The notes beneath the pieces were generated by a model that was not told where the DNA came from, did not search any database, and was given only the letters and a program-made list of their open reading frames with translations. From the NCBI GenBank assembly GCA_003554505.1, contig PWGS01000006.1:1-6024 (forward strand): a stretch of 6,024 nucleotides of DNA. The letters run 5' to 3'. The stretch is from Desulfonatronospira sp. Lineage in GTDB: Bacteria; Desulfobacterota; Desulfovibrionia; Desulfovibrionales; Desulfonatronovibrionaceae. Within the stretch, counting starts at the first letter, position 1. Each line of letters begins with the position of its first letter. Positions 1 to 5,479 of the stretch are shown here, piece after piece. The position numbers and the translations under genes are program-made.

Positions 1-75
1 CTGGGATATCAGTTCAGCCAGGATGAAGAAGGCCTGAGTATTTTCAGCAGACAGACATCTCATGATAAAAGCCTT

Positions 76-99
76 GCATGGACCAGTCCGGGTCCATGC
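76..99. repeat. Perfect 9-bp inverted repeat (hairpin) at the apparent frame change
   Basis: GCATGGACC (76-84) and GGTCCATGC (91-99) are exact reverse complements around the 6-nt loop AGTCCG. No T tract follows, so it is not a standard intrinsic terminator. It contains the ATG at 78 and lies in the interval where coding potential passes from frame 1 to frame 3. A 9-bp match this close is more than I would expect by chance, but its role is unknown. Confidence 0.7.
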
Positions 100-136
100 T
101 GGAGTCTGGGCTACTGTCTGCTTTCATTCAGGTTCC

Positions 137-161
137 CCGGGATCTGTCTTTGCAATCCCGG
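137..161. repeat. Second 7-bp inverted repeat upstream of the coiled-coil gene
   Basis: CCGGGAT (137-143) pairs exactly with ATCCCGG (155-161) across an 11-nt loop. No T run follows. ATCTGTC also occurs as a direct repeat at 142-148 and 164-170. The stem is short and may be chance inside coding sequence. I list it because it is the second hairpin within 90 bp. Confidence 0.45.
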
Positions 162-235
162 CAATCTGTCCTCCTTGTGGCCGGGTTTCTGGAAGATATT
201 TACCAATTTGACTCCAAAAAAAGAACAGGAAAGCG

Positions 236-496
236 ATGAACATTTTCAAAAATCAAGAAGACGAATCCGTATCCAGGGAGATTGAGCGTCTGGATGCCGA
301 ACTGGAAGAGATAAGGCAGCAGAAGGACATGTGTCTCAAGCGCAAAAAAGAGCTCATGTCCGAGGAAAAACCCAGTGAAGGTGTTTTCTTTCATGATGAA
401 ATCCACTCCATGCAGATGGAAGCCCTGCGACTGGAGGTGGAAGCTGAAACCAGGCGCAAGAAGATAAACCGTCTGCGTCTGGGATATGAATCTTAG
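236..496 (+). CDS. Small charged coiled-coil protein, function unknown
   Basis: This is an 86-residue soluble protein with no signal peptide, membrane segment or cysteine pair. It is dominated by Glu, Lys and Arg. Two long helices with coiled-coil character are likely: roughly residues 10-45 (for example EIERLDAELEEIRQQKD) and 55-82 (QMEALRLEVEAETRRKKINR), joined by a short turn around PSEGVFF. This would fit a helical hairpin that self-associates or clamps a partner. The start is supported by AGGA at 227-230, five bases upstream of the ATG. The ATG overlaps the preceding stop (ATGA), and the TAG stop at 494-496 lies inside the next gene's Shine-Dalgarno sequence, so its translation is probably coupled on both sides. 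I do not recognise the family. Tight linkage to aconitase suggests co-expression but does not show a functional partnership. The coding call is firm; the function is unknown. Confidence 0.85.
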   Translation: MNIFKNQEDESVSREIERLDAELEEIRQQKDMCLKRKKELMSEEKPSEGVFFHDEIHSMQMEALRLEVEAETRRKKINRLRLGYES

Positions 497-500
497 GAGG
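494..500 (+). promoter_or_regulatory. Shine-Dalgarno site that fixes the TTG start of aconitase
   Basis: TAGGAGG is a near-perfect anti-16S match ending 7 nt before TTG 508. Its first three bases are the stop codon of the coiled-coil gene, so a ribosome finishing there already covers the aconitase initiation site. This supports both the TTG start and translational coupling. Confidence 0.85.
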
Positions 501-507
501 CGTAATT

Positions 508-2436
508 TTGCACAAGAATCTTACCCGGAAAATCATTGAAAAACATCTGGTGGCTGGAAACCTGACACCGGGAGAGGAAATCCAGATAAAGATCGATCAG
601 ACACTTACCCAGGACGCTACAGGCACTATGGCCTATCTGCAGTGGGAAGCACTGGATCTGCCCAGGGTCAAGACCGAGCTTTCAGTAAGCTACGTGGATC
701 ACAATACCCTGCAGATGGGCTTTAAAAACCCCGATGACCACAGATACCTGCGAACTGTTGCCGCCAGGTACGGAATTGTGTTTTCCCCTCCGGGTACAGG
801 GATCTGCCATCAACTGCACCTGGAGAATTTTGCCGTGCCCGGCAAGACCCTCATCGGGTCGGACAGCCACACTCCCACAGCCGGAGGAGTGGGCTCCCTG
901 GCCATGGGTGCGGGAGGACTTTCGGTCGCTCTGGCAATGGCTGGAGAACCCTACAGTCTGTATATGCCCGGGGTGGTGAAGGTGTACCTGGAAGGAAAGC
1001 TGACAGGGCATGCCGGGGCCAAGGATATCATCCTGCACATCCTGCATAAGTTGAGCGTCAAGGGAGGCACAGGAAAGGTCCTGGAATATACGGGACCTGG
1101 TGTTGCCGACCTTTCCGTGCCCGAGAGAGCCACCATCACCAATATGGGGGCTGAGCTGGGAGCCACCACCTCGCTTTTTCCTGCAGACGAAACAACCTGG
1201 AAATTTCTGCGCAGCATGCAGCGTGAAGGGGATTTTTCCGAGCTTGTCCCGGACCCGGAAGCATCCTACGACCAGGAGCTTTTCGTGGATCTTTCCAGTA
1301 TAGAGCCCATGGCGGCCAGGCCTCATATGCCGGATCTGGGCACCACTGTCAGGGACCTTGACGGCATGAAGGTGGACCAGGTGGCCATAGGATCCTGTAC
1401 CAATTCCTCGTATGCGGATCTGAAGACCACGGCAAAAATCCTTGCAGGCCGCAAGGTGGCCGGAGATACGGAACTGCTTATATCCCCGGGATCCAAGCAG
1501 GTGCTTAAAATGCTGGCCGCCGAAGGCCTGCTGGAACCTCTCCTGGACTCCGGGGCCAGAATACTGGAATGCGCCTGTGGACCCTGTATTGGAATGGGCG
1601 GCTCTCCTGTTTCCGGCGGGGTAAGTGCGCGTACATTCAATCGCAATTTCGAGGGCAGAAGCGGAACCCAGGATGCCGGAGTTTACCTGGTAAGCCCGGT
1701 AACAGCGGCCCATACAGCCCTGGAGGGCGCATTCACCCCCCCGGAGAAATGGGGGGAGGCGCAGCCGCGGCCGGACCTGCCGGACAACGTGCCTTCCATC
1801 AGGGACCAGTTTGTCTTTCCTGAAGACGCTGATTCCCGGGAAATCTACCGCGGACCGAACATTGTCCCCCTGCCGGACTTTGAGCCTTTGCCGGAGAAGC
1901 TGGACCTTCCCATACTCATCAAGTGCGGGGACAATATCTCCACGGACCATATCCTGCCCGGAGGGGCTCAGGTTACGGCCCTGAGGTCCAATATTCCGGC
2001 AATAAGCGAGTACATCTTTTCGCATCTGGACAAAGATTTCGTGCCCCGGGCAAAGCAGGCCGGACAGGGGATTATCCTGGGCGGAGAGAATTATGGGCAG
2101 GGTTCCAGCCGGGAACACGCAGCCCTGGCTCCAAGTTATCTCGGGGTAAGGGTGGTGCTGGTGAAATCCTTTGCCCGCATCCACCGGGCCAACCTGATCA
2201 ATTTCGGAATACTGCCCCTGATTCTGTCCAACCCACAGGATTACGACAGGCTGGAACAGGACCGGACAATCAGGGTGAACACCAGGGATCTTGCCCCCGG
2301 CGGGGAAATTTTTCTGGAAGCCGATGGGGGGTACAAAATAAAGGCCGGAAACGATTTGACCCCGGCAGAGTTGGAGATTATAAAATATGGAGGCCTTTTG
2401 AATCTGGTGCGTGAGAGAAAAAAGGGCAAGGCTTGA
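508..2436 (+). CDS. Aconitate hydratase, short Aquifex-type (citrate/isocitrate isomerase, 4Fe-4S)
   Basis: Interconverts citrate and isocitrate through cis-aconitate in the cytoplasm, using a [4Fe-4S] cluster. The three cluster ligands are visible: Cys297 in IGSCTNSSYADL, and Cys357 and Cys360 in ACGPCIGMGG. This is the C-x59-C-x2-C layout of the aconitase superfamily. Other active-site blocks are SDSHTPTAGG (Asp119-Ser120-His121-Thr122), FNRNFEGR (residues 377-384), DNISTDHILP (475-484) and, in the C-terminal swivel domain, GENYGQGSSREHAAL (526-539), which carries the catalytic Ser-Ser-Arg at 533-535. Domains 1-3 cover about residues 1-415 and the swivel about 470-642, on one chain. At 642 residues it is far shorter than AcnA or AcnB (about 850-900) and matches the short form I know as the putative Aquifex-type aconitase. 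A related substrate (homoaconitate or isopropylmalate) is less likely, because those enzymes are usually about 420 residues with a separate small subunit. TTG start from the strong site at 494-500. No citrate synthase or isocitrate dehydrogenase lies nearby in this window. Confidence 0.96.
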   Translation: MHKNLTRKIIEKHLVAGNLTPGEEIQIKIDQTLTQDATGTMAYLQWEALDLPRVKTELSVSYVDHNTLQMGFKNPDDHRYLRTVAARYGIVFSPPGTGICHQLHLENFAVPGKTLIGSDSHTPTAGGVGSLAMGAGGLSVALAMAGEPYSLYMPGVVKVYLEGKLTGHAGAKDIILHILHKLSVKGGTGKVLEYTGPGVADLSVPERATITNMGAELGATTSLFPADETTWKFLRSMQREGDFSELVPDPEASYDQELFVDLSSIEPMAARPHMPDLGTTVRDLDGMKVDQVAIGSCTNSSYADLKTTAKILAGRKVAGDTELLISPGSKQVLKMLAAEGLLEPLLDSGARILECACGPCIGMGGSPVSGGVSARTFNRNFEGRSGTQDAGVYLVSPVTAAHTALEGAFTPPEKWGEAQPRPDLPDNVPSIRDQFVFPEDADSREIYRGPNIVPLPDFEPLPEKLDLPILIKCGDNISTDHILPGGAQVTALRSNIPAISEYIFSHLDKDFVPRAKQAGQGIILGGENYGQGSSREHAALAPSYLGVRVVLVKSFARIHRANLINFGILPLILSNPQDYDRLEQDRTIRVNTRDLAPGGEIFLEADGGYKIKAGNDLTPAELEIIKYGGLLNLVRERKKGKA

Positions 2437-2481
2437 TTTCATACTCTTTATGCCCTTATACGGGCAAATGTTTTGTTGCCC
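2424..2481 (+). terminator. Possible weak terminator/attenuator-like set of competing short stems after aconitase
   Basis: Four complementary blocks occur in order: GGGCAA (2424-2429, inside the end of the aconitase gene), TGCCC (2451-2455), GGGCAA (2462-2467) and TTGCCC (2476-2481). The middle pair gives a 5-bp stem with a 6-nt loop followed by the T-rich AAATGTTTTGTTG, a weak intrinsic terminator. The first block could compete for the second, and the fourth for the third. The stems are only 5-6 bp, so this may be partial read-through rather than regulation, or chance. Confidence 0.35.
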
Positions 2482-2495
2482 TCAAAGTAGATCGG

Positions 2496-2548
2496 TTGTG
2501 CTGTACGCAAAGGTTCACTTTAGTCTTAATTTAATTACAACAAATATA
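2496..2548 (+). promoter_or_regulatory. Possible sigma-70-type promoter region for the PpiD-like gene
   Basis: The 125-bp gap between genes is distinctly AT-rich from about 2519 to 2548. Two imperfect pairs fit: TTGTGC (2496-2501) with TTTAGT (2519-2524) at 17 bp, or TTCACT (2514-2519) with TACAAC (2536-2541) at 16 bp. Neither matches the consensus well. I infer a promoter mainly from the gap, its composition and the separate cell compartment of the downstream product. The gene's ribosome binding site is AAGGGAG (2548-2554), 7 nt before the ATG. Confidence 0.35.
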
Positions 2549-2561
2549 AGGGAGTCTTGAT

Positions 2562-4448
2562 ATGCTGGATATAATGCGCCGCAATGCACAGTCATGGATT
2601 GTCAAGGTGCTGTTTGGCATCATAGTGGTAGTTTTCGTTTTCTGGGGAGTGGGCAGCTTCACGGAAGATGATCGCGAAACTCTGGCCGTGGTCAATGGCG
2701 AACGTATTACCATACAGGAATTCGCCAGGGCCTATGAAAGCACGGCTCATTCCATGCGGGAGCAAAATCCAGGGCTCAGCCGGGAGGATATGCGTTCCAT
2801 GCAGCTGAGGGAACAGGTTTTCAACCAGATGCTGAACTCCACGCTTCTGGTGCAGAAGGCCAATGACCTGGGGCTGTCTGTCACCCGGGAGCAGCTGCAG
2901 CAGGAGATCACCAGCCTGCCTGCTTTTTTCAGCGAGGAAAACAGGTTCGATCCCCAGCGCTATGAGCAGGTGCTTCGTTCCCACAGGCTGACGCCGTCAC
3001 AGTTTGAACAGGATTTCAGACACAACCTGCTCATGGAGAAAATGGAAGATTATATATCATTGCCTGCTAAACCCAACGAGAAGGAAGTACTGGAGTTTTT
3101 CAATTATGTGCGGTCCCGGGCAAAGATAGATTACAAGCTATTTGAAGCTGATGAGTTCCAGGGTAAGGTAAACATTACAGAGGAACAGATCCAGGAGTAC
3201 TATCAGGATAATCAGGACAGGTTCATGGAGCCGGAAAAGATCCGGATAGCCCACCTGGAGATTTCACCTGACGCCCTGGCCCGGGCACAAAGCGTTTCCA
3301 GAGACGAGATCGAGGCTTATTTCCAGAGCCATCAAAGTGAATTCGAGCAGCCGGAAGAAGTAAAGGCCAGACATATACTTATCGAGGTTGAAGAGGATGC
3401 ACCCGAGATAGAACAGGAGCAGGCCCGGGAAAGGATTGAACAGATTCTGGCAGAGCTTGAAATGGGCCAAAGTTTTGAAGAGCTGGCCAGGGAGCACTCC
3501 CAGTGCCCCAGTGCAGCTGAAGGTGGAGATCTGGGCAGATTCGGACGCGGCGAGATGGTTGAGGCCTTTGAAGAAACAGCTTTTGATCTGACCCCCGGAG
3601 AAGTCAGCTCCCCTGTACAGACCAGGTTCGGCTGGCATCTGATCAAGGTGGAAGAATACGTGGAAGCTGCAAGTCCGGAACTTGAGGAAGTAGAGGACGA
3701 GATCCGCAGAAAGATCGGCAGGGAAAAGGCCGCGGACCAGATAGGGGACTATGCAGACGATGTCCTGGAAATAGTGGTGGCCGGAGGCAGCCTGGAAGAA
3801 GCTGCCGGCAGCCTGGGGCTGAAGCTGAAGGAAACCGGCTATTTTTCCAGGGAGCAGGGCCCTGAGGAACTGGAACTCCCCGGGGAGGCCCTGGACAGGC
3901 TTTTTAATCTCATGGAAGGCGAAGTCACAGAATCTCCCATCATGCTGGACAATGGATATCTTTATGCCGAGAAAACCGGGGTGAGGGAAGCCAGGAGCCT
4001 GGAACTGGAGGAAGTTGAAGAGGAGATAGTTCAAGAACTTACCCGGCAGAAGTCAATGGAAATGGCTGAGAATGCAGCCAGAGACATGCTGGACAGGATC
4101 CTGGACGAGGCAGTAGCCCCGGGTGAACTGGATCTTGTCACCAGCGAGCCTTTTGACAGGCAGGGGTTTATTCCGGGTCTGGGCATGAATCCACAGATTG
4201 CGGAACAGGCCTTTGCCCGGGATACTGGAATCTGGCTGCCAGAGGTCAAGTCCACTGATGCAGGGTACATCCTGGCCCGGGTAAAAGAGCATATACAGCC
4301 GGACCAGGAGCAGTTTGAACAGGAAAAGGAGCAATGGATGCAGTCATATGCCCAGATGCAGAGACAGCAGCTCTTTAATTCATATATTACCATGCTGCGC
4401 GCCAGGGCAGATATAAACATGGTCCGCCCGGAGGTTCTGGATAACTGA
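2562..4448 (+). CDS. PpiD-like membrane-anchored peptidyl-prolyl isomerase/periplasmic chaperone (SurA_N plus parvulin domains)
   Basis: Folding factor for proteins leaving the Sec translocon, held in the inner membrane with its body in the periplasm. A short cytoplasmic start (residues 1-12) leads to one membrane helix (about 13-33: IVKVLFGIIVVVFVFWGVG). A SurA-like N-terminal chaperone region (about 38-170) and a linker follow. A complete parvulin domain spans about 265-365, with the signature KARHIL (268-273), CPSAAEGGDLGRF (315-327), MVEAFE (332-337) and FGWHLIKV (356-363). The conserved histidines His271 and His359 and Cys315 are all present, so catalysis is plausible, whereas the E. coli PpiD domain is reported as weak or inactive. 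Residues about 390-628 form a long helical, Glu-rich tail. The length of 628 is close to E. coli PpiD (623). ATG 2562 is preferred over ATG 2574 because MLD-MRR before the helix fits the family and a ribosome binding site precedes it. The exported part is strikingly acidic. It ends 12 bp from the convergent disulfide-forming gene. Confidence 0.93.
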   Translation: MLDIMRRNAQSWIVKVLFGIIVVVFVFWGVGSFTEDDRETLAVVNGERITIQEFARAYESTAHSMREQNPGLSREDMRSMQLREQVFNQMLNSTLLVQKANDLGLSVTREQLQQEITSLPAFFSEENRFDPQRYEQVLRSHRLTPSQFEQDFRHNLLMEKMEDYISLPAKPNEKEVLEFFNYVRSRAKIDYKLFEADEFQGKVNITEEQIQEYYQDNQDRFMEPEKIRIAHLEISPDALARAQSVSRDEIEAYFQSHQSEFEQPEEVKARHILIEVEEDAPEIEQEQARERIEQILAELEMGQSFEELAREHSQCPSAAEGGDLGRFGRGEMVEAFEETAFDLTPGEVSSPVQTRFGWHLIKVEEYVEAASPELEEVEDEIRRKIGREKAADQIGDYADDVLEIVVAGGSLEEAAGSLGLKLKETGYFSREQGPEELELPGEALDRLFNLMEGEVTESPIMLDNGYLYAEKTGVREARSLELEEVEEEIVQELTRQKSMEMAENAARDMLDRILDEAVAPGELDLVTSEPFDRQGFIPGLGMNPQIAEQAFARDTGIWLPEVKSTDAGYILARVKEHIQPDQEQFEQEKEQWMQSYAQMQRQQLFNSYITMLRARADINMVRPEVLDN

Positions 4449-4465
4449 TCATTTGATCGATCAAA
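4446..4465. repeat. Palindromic GATC cluster spanning both convergent stop codons
   Basis: TGATCA (4446-4451) is followed at once by the exact 14-bp palindrome TTTGATCGATCAAA (4452-4465). The stop TGA of the PpiD-like gene is 4446-4448 and the stop of the opposing gene is the complement of TCA 4461-4463. GATC occurs three times in 16 bp (4447, 4455, 4459). As RNA it could fold only a 5-bp stem with a TCGA loop and has no T tract, so it is a poor terminator. It could be a protein or methylation site, or simply chance. Confidence 0.5.
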
Positions 4466-5462
4466 GAGAAATAATGCCCTTGTCCCGCAAATACTGCATG
4501 GCTTCTTCGGCCCCGGTGAGAACCTTTTTCTCGTCGGGGCCTTTTTGTACTATGGTCACCGGCACCCCTCTGAAGCCCTGGACCTGAAAATATAATCTGG
4601 CCTGGTGGACAATTTCCTGCAGCTGGGCGGGGATTTCCACATCCGGTGTCCGGGGGTGCTGTTCCATGAGCAGAATTTCATAGAACGGGTTTTTATCTGA
4701 GAGGTCCATCTGTTTCAGGGCCGTAATTTTTTTCAGGTCTTCAGGGTCGGTATCCAAAGGGATGAAGTGCCATGAATAATTGAGTGGTTCCTCCCCCTCC
4801 TGGGCCAGATGCAGCATTACTTCAGTGCAGTGTGGACAGTGCAGGCTGAAGAAGAAGTGAAACCTGGGCCATTCCCTGGCATCCTCATCCGCCCAGCGGA
4901 TTACTCCCACATCCTCCAGTGCGGGACTCTGCCCGGCCGTTGTTGCCGGCGGCTGCAGGATCCCTCCGGCAGTCATTCCGGCAATCCATACAGTCATTCC
5001 CAGTATGAACAAAAAGGCCTTTTTGCGCACCAGGGCAAAAAGGGCCAGGATGACAAAAAGGGAAACAGCCACAATAATGCACAAAAGGCATGGTTCTTTA
5101 ATGACCAGGAATTGAAAACCCATAAGTCCTCCGTCAAAAGACAGGGCGCCCATGATCAGAATGGTCGCCAGGCCCCACATCCAGGCCCGGTTGTAGCGCC
5201 GGGCAAAGAAGTACACCAGCCACAGAATCAGCAAAAAGACAAATCCCATGAGAACAAGGTTGCTTTCACCGATGCGCACGTATTCTCCGACGATATGACA
5301 GGCTTCGGTGGGGCAGATGCTTACCCCCATGGTTCCGCGGATAATCAGGTCCAGGCCCAGACCCAGTGCGGCCAGAAGAAGTGCTGCGTGCAGCAGGGGG
5401 GCGCTCCAGGCATAACTTCCCCCACCGGTTGTTTCAGTGTTTTGTTTTTTCTTTTTTTTCAT
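4461..5462 (-). CDS. VKOR-family quinone-linked disulfide oxidase fused to a thioredoxin/DsbA-like domain
   Basis: Makes disulfide bonds outside the cytoplasm: the thioredoxin-like domain oxidises substrates and the VKOR domain re-oxidises it, passing electrons to membrane quinone (family knowledge). Five membrane helices fit about residues 22-41, 69-87, 93-110, 126-145 and 149-168. Basic MKKKKK, RRYNR (88-92) and RKK (146-148) mark the cytoplasmic sides. The VKOR cysteines are a loop pair, Cys50 and Cys55 (CPTEAC), and the quinone-proximal CLLC, Cys125-Cys128, at the outer end of helix 4. The C-terminal domain (about 185-333) has a DsbA-type CPHC motif (Cys209-Cys212, after FHFFFSLH) and the cis-proline loop GVPVT (Pro301). 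At 333 residues it is complete. ATG 5462 has AGGTG five bases upstream. It follows the upstream - strand gene by 17 bp, so the two are probably co-transcribed. The codons after ATG form A-rich runs (A8, A6, A4). Its 3' end overlaps the opposing gene's terminator. Reductase or isomerase activity of the CPHC domain cannot be excluded. Confidence 0.93.
   Translation of the reverse strand: MKKKKKQNTETTGGGSYAWSAPLLHAALLLAALGLGLDLIIRGTMGVSICPTEACHIVGEYVRIGESNLVLMGFVFLLILWLVYFFARRYNRAWMWGLATILIMGALSFDGGLMGFQFLVIKEPCLLCIIVAVSLFVILALFALVRKKAFLFILGMTVWIAGMTAGGILQPPATTAGQSPALEDVGVIRWADEDAREWPRFHFFFSLHCPHCTEVMLHLAQEGEEPLNYSWHFIPLDTDPEDLKKITALKQMDLSDKNPFYEILLMEQHPRTPDVEIPAQLQEIVHQARLYFQVQGFRGVPVTIVQKGPDEKKVLTGAEEAMQYLRDKGIISL
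4509..4546 (+). terminator. Strong intrinsic terminator for the + strand unit, inside the opposing VKOR gene
   Basis: GGCCCCGGTGAGAA (4509-4522) pairs with TTCTCGTCGGGGCC (4528-4541) over the whole 14 bp, with two adjacent G-U wobbles, around the 5-nt loop CCTTT. TTTTT (4542-4546) follows directly. This is a textbook rho-independent terminator read on the + strand, about 60 bases beyond the PpiD-like stop codon. On the other strand no T run follows the stem, so it should act in one direction only. There it encodes residues about 307-318 of the VKOR-fusion protein. Confidence 0.85.
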
Positions 5463-5479
5463 TTATGCACCTGTTCTTA

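Larger units (their letters stand above)
1..239 (+). pseudogene. 3' end of an upstream coding region with unresolved frame (possible frameshift); last 53 codons open from ATG 78
   Basis: The segment reads as coding but in more than one frame. Frame 1 is open from the window edge and its first 30 or so codons look like ordinary protein (LGYQFSQDEEGLSIFSRQTS). Further on it becomes Cys/Trp/Pro-rich and implausible. Frame 3 has stops at 24-26 and 63-68, then is open from ATG 78 to TGA 237-239 and ends in protein-like sequence (SVLLVAGFLEDIYQFDS, then a basic tail). That stop overlaps the ATG of the next gene as ATGA, the usual sign of a real gene end in an operon. The simplest reading is one gene entering from the left that changes from frame 1 to frame 3 (a -1 shift) at about 60-110, where a perfect hairpin lies. 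The cause could be a true mutation, a sequencing error or programmed slippage. The alternative is a separate 53-residue gene at 78-239, but I see no good ribosome binding site before ATG 78. I do not recognise a family. Confidence 0.4.

Noticed and set aside
78..110. DQSGSM sequence in the frame 3 reading, resembling a von Willebrand A metal-site motif
   Set aside because: It is a six-residue match inside a hairpin at an uncertain frame boundary. The following residues do not fit a VWA fold.
479..487. CTGGGATAT repeated at 1-9 and 479-487
   Set aside because: A 9-bp match with no extension on either side. Common codons for Leu-Gly-Tyr explain it.
682..2442. 586-codon open frame on the - strand across aconitase
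   Set aside because: It is in codon register with aconitase, so it stays open simply because the real gene avoids TTA, CTA and TCA. It ends exactly where aconitase uses TCA (682-684). Its translation is Gly/His/Arg/Cys-rich with no domain.
3264..4034. 256-codon open frame on the - strand across the PpiD-like gene
   Set aside because: Same in-register effect of avoided TTA, CTA and TCA codons. The sense strand carries an unmistakable parvulin domain.
4389..4421. ACCATG/CATGGT inverted repeat as a - strand terminator for the VKOR gene
   Set aside because: The stem is 6 bp with a loop of about 20 nt and is followed on the - strand by mixed AT rather than a T run. I see no convincing terminator for this gene in the window.
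5440..5459. T-rich run on the + strand as the tail of a terminator
   Set aside because: No GC-rich hairpin precedes it, and it is explained by Lys codons at the start of the - strand gene.
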